A stretch of DNA of 64,000 bases, from assembly GCA_012267415.1 (NCBI GenBank), contig JAAXGN010000135.1, positions 62,001 through 126,000 on the forward strand. The letters run 5' to 3'. This document shows, one piece after another, positions 44,507 to 54,858 of this stretch. Under the pieces are notes generated by a model that was not told the DNA's origin, made no database searches, and worked only from the letters and a program-made list of their open reading frames with translations. Numbering within the stretch: the first letter of the stretch is position 1; each line of letters starts with the position of its first letter. The position numbers and the translations under genes were made by a program. The stretch comes from Candidatus Poribacteria bacterium (lineage in GTDB: Bacteria; Poribacteria; WGA-4E; WGA-3G).

Positions 44507-47500
44507 TCATTCTTCAAGTATGTAGTGAAGCATTTCATTGTGTGCTGTCCCCACATAGATTGTGTCTCCCGAAACAGCAAGAGATGTCACACTTTCTGGC
44601 GTATTTGAAACAACCTGTTTCCAACTCCCGTTTTCTAATCTGTAAATTCCAGAATGCTCTGTAACACCGTATAACACAGATTTATCCACAGCTAAATGCT
44701 CCATAATAAGGTTTACGTCTTCCGAATCAGTGACGGTAAACCAATTCCTACCCTCATCTGTTCTAATGATACCTGCGTCTGTTGCAACATAGGCTTTCAT
44801 GCCATCTACCACAATATCTTTAAAGGTGTTTACATGAAATGGTAGAGCCGGTGTTAGGTCAGTCCAGTTATTCCCCTTATCAAAAGATACGACAAGGTGT
44901 CCATCTCGCTTCCCAACGTAGACAGTGTCCCCTGAGACAGCAAGTATAAGGTCTTTCCTTATTGTATCTAAAGTCAATTCCACGGTTTCCTCCAATCCAG
45001 TGTCATACCATTCTGTTTCACCCGGCATCCAGCGGAAGAGTTTGAAATTATATTCCATGTAGAATGTATCATTACCTATTGCAAATGGACCCCAAAAACC
45101 ACGCCAAAAGAGATCAAGAATTGCTCTTCTTGTATCAAGCCTGTTAAGTTGATCCATTTCATTTAGTTGTTTAAAGAATTGTTCGGCACCATAGGAATTC
45201 TCTTTTGCCTTTTTTTCATTTTCCTGCATTAGAATCTCATTGTGGAATCCTGCATATTTAATATCCTGATAGAAGATTGCCATTATGCTTCCATCAATTA
45301 TAGGAATCTCCTGAACTGGCACCAGCGTTTTATCATCTTGTGATACGCGATAGATCTTTGCTTTTTGTATCCCGTCATTATCTCCTCCTTTAGCATAAAT
45401 GTCTCCATTAGATTTTACTATATGTGTAATAGTCGGTTGCTTCGTCCCAAAGTCCGTATTCTGTGTTAAATCCATCTGAATATTCTGCCACGAATTACCG
45501 CTGTCTTCAGTCAGTGCTATCTCTCCAGCAGGTCTCTTAAAGGTGTTGCCATACCGGGCAAATAAAGTAGGATGCAAACCTTTTTCTTTATCGATACCTC
45601 TATGGACAATTATATCTGCAATTGAACTTCGCTCTCTCTCTTGAGGAATATTTACTTTAAGCCATGTATTACCTTGATCCGTTGAACGATGTAGACCGTC
45701 CTGACCTTCAACATAAAATAGGGATTCGTTGAGTGCTACAGCAGGTGAAAAATAATCTTTTGAAAAAGCCGATGACGGTGGCAACCATGTGTCTCCCCCA
45801 TCAGTAGACCGAACCATACCTTGTGCAATCGCTATAAGCGTTTCACCCGCAGCAAGAAGCGTAATTCTTGGTGGCGGCCATGCTTCATGTGACCAAGTGT
45901 CTTTAGGCGTTATATCTGTCCAGGAGTCTCCAAGGTCAACAGATCTGTATATCCTCCAAGCACCCTCCAGTCCCCTGTCAACAAACCCCGGTCTTCCCAT
46001 TGCCTCAAAACTGAACTCTGTGGCAACATATAATTTTTCTTCAGCTGCTGCAAGTGAGCGAATATTCACTAACGCAGAATCTGGTAGATTCAGACGTTCC
46101 CAACTGTCACCATTCAAACGAAAGAGACCGTATTCTGTTCCAGCAAACAGAATGTTTTGGAATTCTATTAATGTAACCAATCTCTCATTCAACCCATCAT
46201 TCATTACCTTCCAGGTTTTTCCATCATCTTCAGTTCGAAATATCCCATCACCAAGAGCCACATAGAGTGCCTGCTCAGTACCAACTATGGTATTCGGTGG
46301 TCCATCATCATCATTCCACTTATGTACTAAGTCCCATGTTCTGCCATTGTTCGTTGATGCAAAGAGATCCCTAGCTGCCAATATGTAAAGAGTATTCTTC
46401 CACTTTCCCATGGGTGATACTGTCGCCCAAACAGCTGCAAATGAACTCACATCACACAAAAATTGCCATTCTGTACCATCGGGGGGATATTTATACAAAT
46501 TTAGTTTTTCTCCAAGTGCGTAAATTTCACCTTCAGGGGTAGCAAGTAGGTTAAAAACTGGACTTCCATTGATAGGGGTTTCCGATATCCATTGCTGTTT
46601 TCTTTTGGATACATCAACACCATTGTCTTGTGCGGCAGCAAATAATACATCCTCCTGTTTCTGCCCATTAATGTTATTGCTATTTGATACATTTGCTCTT
46701 CCAATCTGATTTCGCGTATCTGCAGCTTTTTCTAAATTAAGCACAAGAGACGAATCGACAAATTCAATCTTCGTTTCAGCTTGAGCATCCAGGCTATAGG
46801 GTTTCTGGAAATGTGCTAAGAACTGACTGCCAATTCCAAGCATTAAAGCAATTATCACTGCACTTGAAGCAGCAACTATCCACGGGACGATTGGCTTGCT
46901 GCCAGGTGGGGTAGGTTTAAGATGAGATACTTCTCGCATGATGTTATCTGTTATGTTCGGTGAAATCTGAAAGTGTTCAAGAGCTTCTCTAATCATAGGT
47001 TCCTCCTTTTGCAATCGTTTCTGCGCTCTACGCAGACGGCTACGAACTGTATTTGCTGATACACCTAAAAAGGTTCCGATTTCAAAACTGGACATCTCAC
47101 TGAAGTAATGTAGCGTGATGACTGTGCGTTCACTCTCTGGCAGTTTAGCAAGGAGTTGTTTTACAACATCACGTTGTGTTTCTTCGTAGATCCTTTGCTT
47201 TTCTTCAACGACATATTGTGAATAAGCGGTTTCTTGACGCTGTGTACTTTTTGTCTCATCAAAAGGAATCGTCGGCAAACGCTTTTTTCGTTGCCATGCA
47301 ATGCAGCGACGTGATGCACTCACATATAACCAGCTTGCAAAACTCTGAGGTTTCTTCAACGATCCTAATTTCTGATAGGCTTTTAGAAAAACGTCCTGTG
47401 TTAACTCTTCCGCGATGTGGAAATCCTCAATTTTTCGCCAAACCAATGCGTGAACGGCTTTTTTATATCTGTTCACAAGTTCAGTGAAAGCTGTTTCATC

Positions 47501-47545
47501 ACCATCAAGCGTGAGACGAATAAGTTCAGCATCGTTCTTTTTCAT
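44507..47545 (-). CDS. ECF sigma factor - transmembrane - beta-propeller fusion (paralogue 1)
   Basis: A 1012-residue protein. Residues 5-95 are sigma-70 region 2 (HIAEELTQDVFLKAYQKLGS) and 113-190 are region 4 (LPESERTVITLHYFSEMSS, IGTFLGVSANTVRSRLRRA). After a linker, one membrane helix starts at Trp222 (WIVAASSAVIIALMLGIGSQ). The remaining ~700 residues form a propeller with at least seven Asp boxes (STNNGRTW, TEDDGKTW, SVDLGDSW, STDGGDTW, STDQGNTW, TEDSGNSW, SFDKGNNW). By the positive-inside rule the sigma part is cytosolic and the propeller is outside. No zinc-binding anti-sigma motif (HxxxCxxC) is seen. GGAGG precedes the ATG and a conserved ECF-type promoter lies 26 bp further upstream. 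Confidence 0.9.
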   Translation of the reverse strand: MKKNDAELIRLTLDGDETAFTELVNRYKKAVHALVWRKIEDFHIAEELTQDVFLKAYQKLGSLKKPQSFASWLYVSASRRCIAWQRKKRLPTIPFDETKSTQRQETAYSQYVVEEKQRIYEETQRDVVKQLLAKLPESERTVITLHYFSEMSSFEIGTFLGVSANTVRSRLRRAQKRLQKEEPMIREALEHFQISPNITDNIMREVSHLKPTPPGSKPIVPWIVAASSAVIIALMLGIGSQFLAHFQKPYSLDAQAETKIEFVDSSLVLNLEKAADTRNQIGRANVSNSNNINGQKQEDVLFAAAQDNGVDVSKRKQQWISETPINGSPVFNLLATPEGEIYALGEKLNLYKYPPDGTEWQFLCDVSSFAAVWATVSPMGKWKNTLYILAARDLFASTNNGRTWDLVHKWNDDDGPPNTIVGTEQALYVALGDGIFRTEDDGKTWKVMNDGLNERLVTLIEFQNILFAGTEYGLFRLNGDSWERLNLPDSALVNIRSLAAAEEKLYVATEFSFEAMGRPGFVDRGLEGAWRIYRSVDLGDSWTDITPKDTWSHEAWPPPRITLLAAGETLIAIAQGMVRSTDGGDTWLPPSSAFSKDYFSPAVALNESLFYVEGQDGLHRSTDQGNTWLKVNIPQERERSSIADIIVHRGIDKEKGLHPTLFARYGNTFKRPAGEIALTEDSGNSWQNIQMDLTQNTDFGTKQPTITHIVKSNGDIYAKGGDNDGIQKAKIYRVSQDDKTLVPVQEIPIIDGSIMAIFYQDIKYAGFHNEILMQENEKKAKENSYGAEQFFKQLNEMDQLNRLDTRRAILDLFWRGFWGPFAIGNDTFYMEYNFKLFRWMPGETEWYDTGLEETVELTLDTIRKDLILAVSGDTVYVGKRDGHLVVSFDKGNNWTDLTPALPFHVNTFKDIVVDGMKAYVATDAGIIRTDEGRNWFTVTDSEDVNLIMEHLAVDKSVLYGVTEHSGIYRLENGSWKQVVSNTPESVTSLAVSGDTIYVGTAHNEMLHYILEE

Positions 47546-47570
47546 GAATTACCTCCGTGCGACATATACT

Positions 47571-47598
47571 GACGCGACTTACAAGTAAAACTGGTGCA
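47571..47598 (-). promoter_or_regulatory. Conserved ECF-type promoter of sigma-propeller gene 1
   Basis: On the minus strand: TGCACCA (47598-47592), 17-bp spacer, then CGTC (47574-47571) within GTCGCGTCAGTATA. The layout matches ECF promoters (-35 TGCAACC-like, -10 CGTC). The distance from CGTC to the ATG is 26 bp, the same as in paralogue 2. Confidence 0.8.
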
Positions 47599-47673
47599 TA
47601 ATTCTCAAAAAAAAATCAGTTTACGAGAAAGAAATATTGAGTCTCAATAGGTGGAAAACAGGTTTTACTTGTT

Positions 47674-47805
47674 CAGGACTTACGCGTTCCCCCTTGATAA
47701 GGGGGGTTAGGGGGGTTAAAAAGTCGTTATTTCAATGATATTTTAGTGATTTAACCCCTAAATTCCCCTTATCAGGGGAATTTAAGAGAAACTGCGTAAG
47801 TCCTG
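47674..47805. mobile_element. MITE-like element with 12-bp terminal inverted repeats and TTGTT duplication
   Basis: The ends CAGGACTTACGC (47674-47685) and GCGTAAGTCCTG (47794-47805) are exact inverted repeats. The element is flanked on both sides by TTGTT (47669-47673 and 47806-47810), a probable target-site duplication. The 132-bp interior has no coding capacity but contains a large hairpin around TTCCCCCTTGATAAGGGGGG and its partner. The GGACTTACGC end resembles terminal repeats of some cyanobacterial insertion sequences as I recall them. Confidence 0.85.
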
Positions 47806-47849
47806 TTGTTAAATGGAGGAAGGATTACCGTAGCCTGACTGACTTGTTA

Positions 47850-49712
47850 CTACTCTAACTGACTCATATCCCATAGACTGATCGTGCCATCATCACCACC
47901 AATGACGAGAACCTTACCATCCGATATGAAGGTCAATCCTATTGTTTGGTTTCGATTGCCTTGAAAGGCTCCTAACAGCTCACCTGATTTTACATCAACA
48001 AGACTGATCGTACCAGTAGAATCACCAGCAACCAGAGTTTTCATATCAGGTGTTAAGGTAGCATTTATAATGACCGGCCCCAGTCCTTTACGTGATCCCA
48101 ACTGTGTGCCTGTCTCAACGTCCCAAAGATAGATGTTCTGTGTGCGACCTGCGACGATGAGTGTTTTGCTGTCAGCACTGAAATTGATGCTTGAGACTAC
48201 ACGCCAGGCTTCACGTAAATTGTGTTTGAACACACCAGTCTCAATGTCCAATATCCGTACAAATAGATATTTGCTGCTAAACGCGATTGTTCTGCCATCG
48301 GGACTATAGGTGAGATGTGAGATATTAGCATCATTCGTGTCAAAGGTTTGCATCAACGCAGCATTTTGCGCGTTCCAAAGTCGTATTTTGCCATCTACGC
48401 TTGCTGTCGCGATTGTGTTACCATCTGGACTGAAAGTGATCTCTCCGATAAGTGCTTCGGTTCTTTCAAAACTGGATATCATCTCTTCAGTTTCAGCATC
48501 CCATGTGAAGATACTGTCCCATCGTGCCGTTGCTATCATACTACCGAGTGGGTGTAATGCAATTTTATTGACATCCATGATCGCATTGAACACCTTTATA
48601 TTCTTGCCCGTTGTGGTATCCCACAGACCGATGACCTTGTCATGCGTGAGGGCGGCGATAGTTTTACCATCTCCACTGATGTCGTATCCGTTCAGTTCTC
48701 CGACATGATTGTGATCTACATGGAGTTCTCTACCAGCGGCGATGTTCCATATCCGAAGGGAACCGTCTGTGCTACCGCTTGCGATAGTTCGGAAGTCTGG
48801 ACTGAAGGAGATCGCCGTTATTTTATGCTTGTGTCCTATAAGCGTTTTCATGGGACGACCCGTATCTGTTTCCCACAGATGAATAGTACCATCAACACAA
48901 CCGCCAGCGATGATGCTACCGTCAGGACTAAAAACGATTTTGTTAACCGCTCTCATTTCTCCTTTCAGAACAAGGGACAGGTTACCGTTGTTTATATCCC
49001 ATATATGGATGTGTCCACTCTCACTTCCGCTTGCGACAGTGTTCCCGTCTGGACTGAAGAGAACACAATTCACTTCACCTCTGTTTACTTGGAATTGGTG
49101 CAGTATTTCTTTCGTAGTAATCTCAGTTATCACGACGTTCCCGATGATATTACTACTTGCATATATAGGTTTGGTAGGATGGATATCAACTGTCTTGTAT
49201 AATCTCTGGTCCGGTGGCCCCATCTCCACAGTTGTCAATACCTCCTGTTCTTTGATCCTAATAGTTGTGATGCCACCCCGGACATCTAAAGCCATGATTG
49301 TTTTTCCAGTCTGATCAATGGCAATCACTAAGGGAACAATATGAGAACCCCTTGCATGCGCTACCATCCTATTTTTTCTCAGTGTTTTTGCATCCCAAGT
49401 ATTAATTTCACCATCAACATCTAAACTTACGAGTGTGTTCCCATCGGATGTCATGTCAAGGTCAGTGACGTCATCTGAATGTTTGGTCGGCAATATGTTG
49501 GTCTTATAAGTCTGTGTGTCGTATATCCAGATCCCGTTTGATGTGGCAACTGCAAGTTGTTCCCCATCTGCAACGTAGGCGATATCGTTGATCATCCCTC
49601 TACCGATCTGAGTGATTAACCCATCAGGACGATTCTGTTGGGCATCAATCTGCGATGATATGAGAAGAAGAGTGGGGATTAAGAGTACCAGAGTATGTAT
49701 TGATGTTTTCAT
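47850..49712 (-). CDS. Secreted WD40-repeat beta-propeller protein
   Basis: A 620-residue protein with a Sec signal peptide (residues 1-25, ending IDAQ). The rest is about fourteen WD40 blades, enough for two seven-bladed propellers, with repeated phrases such as IVFSPDGSIIAGGCVDGTIHLW, ISFSPDFRTIASGSTDGSLRIW and ITFSPDGNTIATASVDGKIRLW. There is no catalytic motif, so it is a binding scaffold, presumably in the periplasm. It is closely similar to the next gene and lies between sigma-propeller genes 1 and 2 on the same strand, which hints at a shared role. The ECF-type promoter of the sigma genes is not found before it. Confidence 0.9.
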   Translation of the reverse strand: MKTSIHTLVLLIPTLLLISSQIDAQQNRPDGLITQIGRGMINDIAYVADGEQLAVATSNGIWIYDTQTYKTNILPTKHSDDVTDLDMTSDGNTLVSLDVDGEINTWDAKTLRKNRMVAHARGSHIVPLVIAIDQTGKTIMALDVRGGITTIRIKEQEVLTTVEMGPPDQRLYKTVDIHPTKPIYASSNIIGNVVITEITTKEILHQFQVNRGEVNCVLFSPDGNTVASGSESGHIHIWDINNGNLSLVLKGEMRAVNKIVFSPDGSIIAGGCVDGTIHLWETDTGRPMKTLIGHKHKITAISFSPDFRTIASGSTDGSLRIWNIAAGRELHVDHNHVGELNGYDISGDGKTIAALTHDKVIGLWDTTTGKNIKVFNAIMDVNKIALHPLGSMIATARWDSIFTWDAETEEMISSFERTEALIGEITFSPDGNTIATASVDGKIRLWNAQNAALMQTFDTNDANISHLTYSPDGRTIAFSSKYLFVRILDIETGVFKHNLREAWRVVSSINFSADSKTLIVAGRTQNIYLWDVETGTQLGSRKGLGPVIINATLTPDMKTLVAGDSTGTISLVDVKSGELLGAFQGNRNQTIGLTFISDGKVLVIGGDDGTISLWDMSQLE

Positions 49713-49794
49713 GGTTCAGATCTATGTTGGATATTTAGGTATATTATACACTAAATCTCAATTTATCTGAACCAAGTTTTTTTGGAGACCACTA

Positions 49795-51674
49795 CTACTG
49801 ATTATCATCCCATAAGATGATCACACCATCGCTGCTACGACTGACGATGGTATCGCCTGTAGAAGCGATTGACACGGACCTTATTCCATCTTTGCGCCCG
49901 ATTAATTCATCTTTGCGCCCGATTAATTCGGTTCCTGAACCCGTAGTAACGTCTACAAGAGAAATGTATCCCCAAGCATCTCCCACTGCAATCATATTCG
50001 GATTAGGAGTGAACGTCATACTTGAGATGTAAGGATTGATTAACTCTAGAATCTTTATCAGTTCACCCGTTTTGAGATCCCAGAGATAGACGTGTGAACC
50101 GGCAGCTGTTACGAGCATTTTGCTGTCAGCACTCATGCTGATGCTTGCAATTCGTCTTGTAACCCGTGTTTCATGTCTTAGAATGTACTTTAACTCGCCT
50201 GTTTCAACGTTCCACAGACGTGCGTCCATATCATTACTTAGCAAAGCGATTGTCTTACCATCGGAACTATAGATGAGACTGTTAATTGTCTCAAGATTTG
50301 TGTCAATAATGCGGTTTAGTTCTGTCGTATCAGCATTCCAGATATGTATCTTACCATCCCTACTTGCGCTTACGATAAACTTACCATCGGAACTATATAC
50401 AACATGATTGACAGGAGTAGTATGTCCTTCATAGACATTCACTTTTTCTCCTGTCTCAGTGTCCCATATACTAACGGTATTGTTGGTAGTCCTGATTGCG
50501 AATGTGTGTCCATTAGGATGTATGGCACAATCTAAGAGACCTTTCAATTCCTTATCACTGTGTACTTTGCGAGTTTTACCAGTCTCGGTGTCCCATATAC
50601 TGACGACACCACCTTTGCTGTACGCCAAGATTGTCTTGCCATTCCTTGTGACATCAAACCTTCTGAAGTTTCCCAGATGTTCGTGATAGGTGTGTCGTGT
50701 TTTGCCTGATGTGATATCCCAAATATGTAGATTACCGTCAAGGCTGCCACTTGCGATCGTGCGTAAATCAGGACTAAAAGCGAGTGCAGTGATTTTTTTG
50801 GCATGTCCTCTTAGAACTTTGAAAAATTCACCTGTATCAACAAACCAAAGGTGAATAGTGCCATCATCGCAACCCCCTGCTATTATGTTGTCATCAGGAC
50901 TGAAAGCGATCTTATTTACTGCTGTCATTTCACCTTTCAAAACGCGAATGCGTTTTCCCGTCTTCGGATCCCAAATACGTATGCTTCCGTCTTTGTGTCC
51001 ACTTGCCAATCTATTGCCATCTGAGCTGAAAGCGACGTTGTTTATTGGCAGGTTATGTCCAACCAATTCGTGTATACGTTTCGCTGAAAACGCATCCCAT
51101 ACAATAGTCTCTTTATTTATACCACCCGTTGTCAGTATATCTCCTGTCGGATCCAAGTCAAGTGATGTATAGGACTCAGGATGGGGAAACACATTTTTAA
51201 TTCCGTAGATTACTTTTATTTCTCCCGTTTTCGCATCAAATATAGTTATCGCACCGCCGAAATTTAGTGTAGCAATGATATCGCCACCCTCATTTAATCC
51301 AAGGGATACTGTTTTAGTGCCAATGTCAATGAACGAGATGTGTTGCATAGATTGCATAGTGTTTGCATCCCAAATGAACACTATACCGTCCGCATCTCCG
51401 GTAGCAAGTGTGTTTCCATCCCCGCTTATTTCAATTGCGGTTACTACATGTACATGATCATTTAGTCGCGCGACCGTTTGATATGTAATTGCGTCATAGA
51501 CCAGATCCCTTCTGAACTTGCAACTGCGATCTGTGTGCCTTCAGCGATATAGACTAAACCATTGATAGTACCTTTGCCGAGACGGATGGGTTGTCTTGCT
51601 GGTAGTGCATCATTGACGATGCTGACTGTAGATACGAATAGAAGTAAGAGTAGTATGTATTTTCGCGTTTGCAT
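49795..51674 (-). pseudogene. Secreted WD40-repeat protein, split by a single-base deletion
   Basis: The N-terminal part (51674-51462) has a signal peptide and GTINGLVYIAEGTQIAVASSEGIW, matching the start of the WD40 paralogue. The frame then breaks next to 51500/51501: the paralogue continues GIWIYD, while here the bases read TGG-TC-TAT-GAC, one base short. After the shift the frame continues YDAITYQTVARLNDHVHVVT and runs through the WD40 blades to the stop at 49795 (528 residues from the first ATG of that frame, at 51381). Adding one base gives 626 residues, equal in size to the 620-residue neighbour. It is either a recent pseudogene or a sequencing error. A 21-bp tandem duplication (49889-49930) repeats IGRKDEL near the C-terminus. 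Confidence 0.88.
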
Positions 51675-51772
51675 GAGTTCTTACCTTTAATTGTGAATCA
51701 GGAATCAGTTTTTATAAATTGAATCGGACCATAGCAATTGTCTGATCCAAGATTATCAGAATGTTCTCCTAA

Positions 51773-54700
51773 CTATTCTTCAAGTGTGTAGTGCAACATC
51801 TCATTATATTCTGTGCCAATATAGATTGTGTCGCCAGATACTGCAAGCGATGTCACACTTTCTGGCGTGTTTGAAACAACCTGTTGCCAATTCCCGTCTT
51901 CTAATCGGTAAATACCGGTTTGCTGTGTAATACCATATAAGATACTGTTATCAACGGTTATGTGTTCCATAACAAGATTAGTACCTGTTGCATCCATGAT
52001 GGTATGCCAACTTCTTCCATCATCCGTCCGTATGATACCGGCATCCGTGGCGACATAAACAGTAGAACCATCTACAATAATATCTTTGAATGTTCCCACT
52101 GTAAAGGGTAGTGCTGACGTGAGATCCGTCCAGTTATGTCCTCTATCAAAAGACACGACAAGGTGTCCATCTCTTTTGCCGGCGTAGACAGTGTCACCTG
52201 AAACCGCGAGTTTGAGATCTTTTCTTGGAAAACCCGTATCAATTTCCGTCGTTTCTTCCAAACCTGTATCATACCATTTTGCTTCACCATTCGTCCATCT
52301 AAAGAGCTTGAAGTTGTATTCCATATAGATCGTATCATTACTTACTGCAAACGGTCCCAAAAGCCCGCGTGTAAAGAGATGTGATTTTAGCATTCTTGCG
52401 TAAGCAGCGTTAGGTTGCTTTTCATCTAACTCTGTTAACTGTTTGAAAAACTGTTCAGCACCAAATGGCATTTCTTTGATTTTCTTTTCGTGTTCCAGTG
52501 CTAAATCCTTAGGAAACTGTTTCTGTATCTGACGCACATAATGAAAATGCAATAAGCCTTCATCAAATAGCGGAATATCTTGCATAGGTACAAGTTTACC
52601 GTTAACTCGTGATATACGATATACCTTTGTTCCTCCTACATTTAATAGCGTCCCACCTTTTGCATAAATGACACCATCAGATTTTACGATGTGCGAAATA
52701 CTGGGTTGTGTTTTTCTACTACGTTCAGTCATCGGTTCTATTTCCATTTGAATAGATTGCCAAGACTTACCATTGTTACTTGTTTCTACTATCTCTCCAG
52801 AGAATCTGCCAAGATTATTCGGAAATCTGGCATATATAGTCGGTTTGATATGCTGTTTACTGTTTTCCCCAAACACAATAAGGTCTTCTATAGGACTTAT
52901 TTTCTTTGCTTGAGGAATGTTGACCATATTCCATGATACACCGTCATCGGTGGAACGATGTAAACCACCCTTCCCTCCGATATAAAAAACTTGATTATTT
53001 TGGGTGAGAGCTGGCGAAGAATAGTGCTTATTCATTGATGATGGTGATAACCATGTGTCTCCAGCATCAGTGGAACGCACCATACCATTTTCCATCGCAA
53101 TAAGTGTTTCACCTGCTGCTAAGAGTGTGAGCTCGGGTGGTGCAGCTTTCTGGGGCCACGCATTATTCGGTGTAATATCTTTCCACGTGTTACCAACGTC
53201 AGTCGATCTATATATCCACCAACCGCGCACCTTCCCTTGGAAGACAGGAGTAGGATCCCCTATTGCCTCAAAGCTAAATGCTGTGGCAACATATAACTTC
53301 TTACCAGCTGTCGCTATTGATAGGATTCTTCCAACGGCTGGATCAGGCAGTTCTACGCGTTCCCAAAGGTCTCTCCTAAGGCGAAAAAGTCCATTGTCAG
53401 TGGCAGCAAATAGGACGTTCTGAAATTTTATAATTGAGATCGGATTTCCATTCATACCATCAATCATTTCTATCCATGTTTTACCATTATCTTCAGACCG
53501 CAAAACACCGGAACCAAACACGACATAGAGTGCCTGTTCAGTAGGATAGATAATATTTATACCATATCGTTCTTCCCATGTATAGATTAACTCCCACGTC
53601 TTTCCGTCATCTGTTGAAGCAAATAGTTCGTTATCGGGTAAAATGTAGAGCGTGTTTTTCCACTTTGCTATAGGGAAGGATGGCGACCATGCAGTTGGCA
53701 ACGACTCAACATTGCATAGATATTGCCACTCGCTACCATCAGCCGGTAATTTGAAAATATGCATTTCATCGTTATGTGCATAGAGTTCACCTTCGGGTGT
53801 CGCATGCAGGTATGACACGGAACTACCCTTGATGGGTGTAGCAGGAATCCACTGCTGTTCGGGGGTAGAGTCATCTACACCATCGTTATGTGCGGCAGCA
53901 AATGATACATTTTCCTGTTTCTGTCCATTATTGTTGTTATTTACTAATGCATTTGCTCTTCCAACCTGATTTCGCGTATCCGGTTGAAACGCCAAATTTA
54001 GCACAAGATGCGAATCGACAAGCTCAACTGCCGTTTCAGCTTGAGCATCCAGACTATAAGGTTTCTGGTAATGTGCTAAAAACTGACTTCCAATTCCAAG
54101 CATCAGAATAATAAGAACTGCACTTGAAGCGGCAACAATCCACGAGATAATTGGTTTGCTGCCGGATGGGGTAGGTTTAATATGAGATACTTCTCTCATG
54201 ATGTTATCTGTTAGGTTAGGCGAAATCTGAAAATGTTCAAGTGCTTCTCTAATCATAGGTTCCTCCTGTTGCAATCGTTGCAGTGCTCTACGCAGACGAC
54301 TCCGAATCGTATTTGCTGATACACCTAAAAAGGCACCGATTTCAAAACTGGACATCTCACTGAAGTAATGTAGGGTGAGGACTGTGCGTTCACTCTCTGG
54401 CAGTTTAGCAAGTAATTTTTTGACAACATCGCGTTGCGCTTCCTCGGATACACGTTGGTTCTCATTAACAACAAACTGTGAGTAAGTTGTATCTTCATCC
54501 TGCACTTCACTTGTATCCTCCAAAGACTTCATCGGTAAACGCTTTTTGCGATGCCATGCAAGACAGCGACGTGATGCACTTACATATAACCAACTGGCAA
54601 AACTCTGTGGTTTCTTTATTGAACCCAATTGATTGTAAGCATGCAAAAAGACATCTTGTGTAATCTCCTCAGCGATGTGAAAATCACCTATTTTTCGCCA

Positions 54701-54805
54701 GACTAATGCATGAACCGCACTGCGATACTTTTCCACAAGTTTCGCAAAAGCAGTGTCGTCACCATCAAGCGTGAGATGAATAAGCTCAATATCGTTGTTT
54801 TTCAT
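51773..54805 (-). CDS. ECF sigma factor - transmembrane - beta-propeller fusion (paralogue 2)
   Basis: A 1010-residue protein, nearest to paralogue 1. Sigma region 2 (HIAEEITQDVFLHAYNQLGS) and region 4 (ERTVLTLHYFSEMSSFEIG, VSANTIRSRLRRALQRL) are intact. The membrane helix again starts at Trp222 (WIVAASSAVLIILMLGIGSQ). The outer part carries Asp boxes such as STDDGKTW, SEDNGKTW, STDVGNTW, STDAGDTW, STDDGVSW, SNNGKSW and SFDRGHNW. The C-terminus SVTSLAVSGDTIYIGTEYNE is shared with all paralogues. It is transcribed towards the broken WD40 gene, which begins 98 bp after its stop. The sequence between the helix and the propeller is the most variable, consistent with different sensing properties. 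Confidence 0.9.
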   Translation of the reverse strand: MKNNDIELIHLTLDGDDTAFAKLVEKYRSAVHALVWRKIGDFHIAEEITQDVFLHAYNQLGSIKKPQSFASWLYVSASRRCLAWHRKKRLPMKSLEDTSEVQDEDTTYSQFVVNENQRVSEEAQRDVVKKLLAKLPESERTVLTLHYFSEMSSFEIGAFLGVSANTIRSRLRRALQRLQQEEPMIREALEHFQISPNLTDNIMREVSHIKPTPSGSKPIISWIVAASSAVLIILMLGIGSQFLAHYQKPYSLDAQAETAVELVDSHLVLNLAFQPDTRNQVGRANALVNNNNNGQKQENVSFAAAHNDGVDDSTPEQQWIPATPIKGSSVSYLHATPEGELYAHNDEMHIFKLPADGSEWQYLCNVESLPTAWSPSFPIAKWKNTLYILPDNELFASTDDGKTWELIYTWEERYGINIIYPTEQALYVVFGSGVLRSEDNGKTWIEMIDGMNGNPISIIKFQNVLFAATDNGLFRLRRDLWERVELPDPAVGRILSIATAGKKLYVATAFSFEAIGDPTPVFQGKVRGWWIYRSTDVGNTWKDITPNNAWPQKAAPPELTLLAAGETLIAMENGMVRSTDAGDTWLSPSSMNKHYSSPALTQNNQVFYIGGKGGLHRSTDDGVSWNMVNIPQAKKISPIEDLIVFGENSKQHIKPTIYARFPNNLGRFSGEIVETSNNGKSWQSIQMEIEPMTERSRKTQPSISHIVKSDGVIYAKGGTLLNVGGTKVYRISRVNGKLVPMQDIPLFDEGLLHFHYVRQIQKQFPKDLALEHEKKIKEMPFGAEQFFKQLTELDEKQPNAAYARMLKSHLFTRGLLGPFAVSNDTIYMEYNFKLFRWTNGEAKWYDTGLEETTEIDTGFPRKDLKLAVSGDTVYAGKRDGHLVVSFDRGHNWTDLTSALPFTVGTFKDIIVDGSTVYVATDAGIIRTDDGRSWHTIMDATGTNLVMEHITVDNSILYGITQQTGIYRLEDGNWQQVVSNTPESVTSLAVSGDTIYIGTEYNEMLHYTLEE

Positions 54806-54830
54806 GATCTGTCTCCATACTACGTATAGT

Positions 54831-54858
54831 GACGCGACTTAGGTGCAAAACTGGTGCA
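54831..54858 (-). promoter_or_regulatory. Conserved ECF-type promoter of sigma-propeller gene 2
   Basis: Minus strand: TGCACCA (54858-54852), 17-bp spacer, CGTC (54834-54831) in AAGTCGCGTCACTATA. Position relative to the ATG at 54805 is identical to gene 1 (26 bp). Confidence 0.8.

Noticed and set aside
44507-47545. Sigma and propeller parts being an artefactual join of two genes
   Set aside because: The same join occurs in four independent paralogues with uninterrupted frames and a shared membrane helix position.
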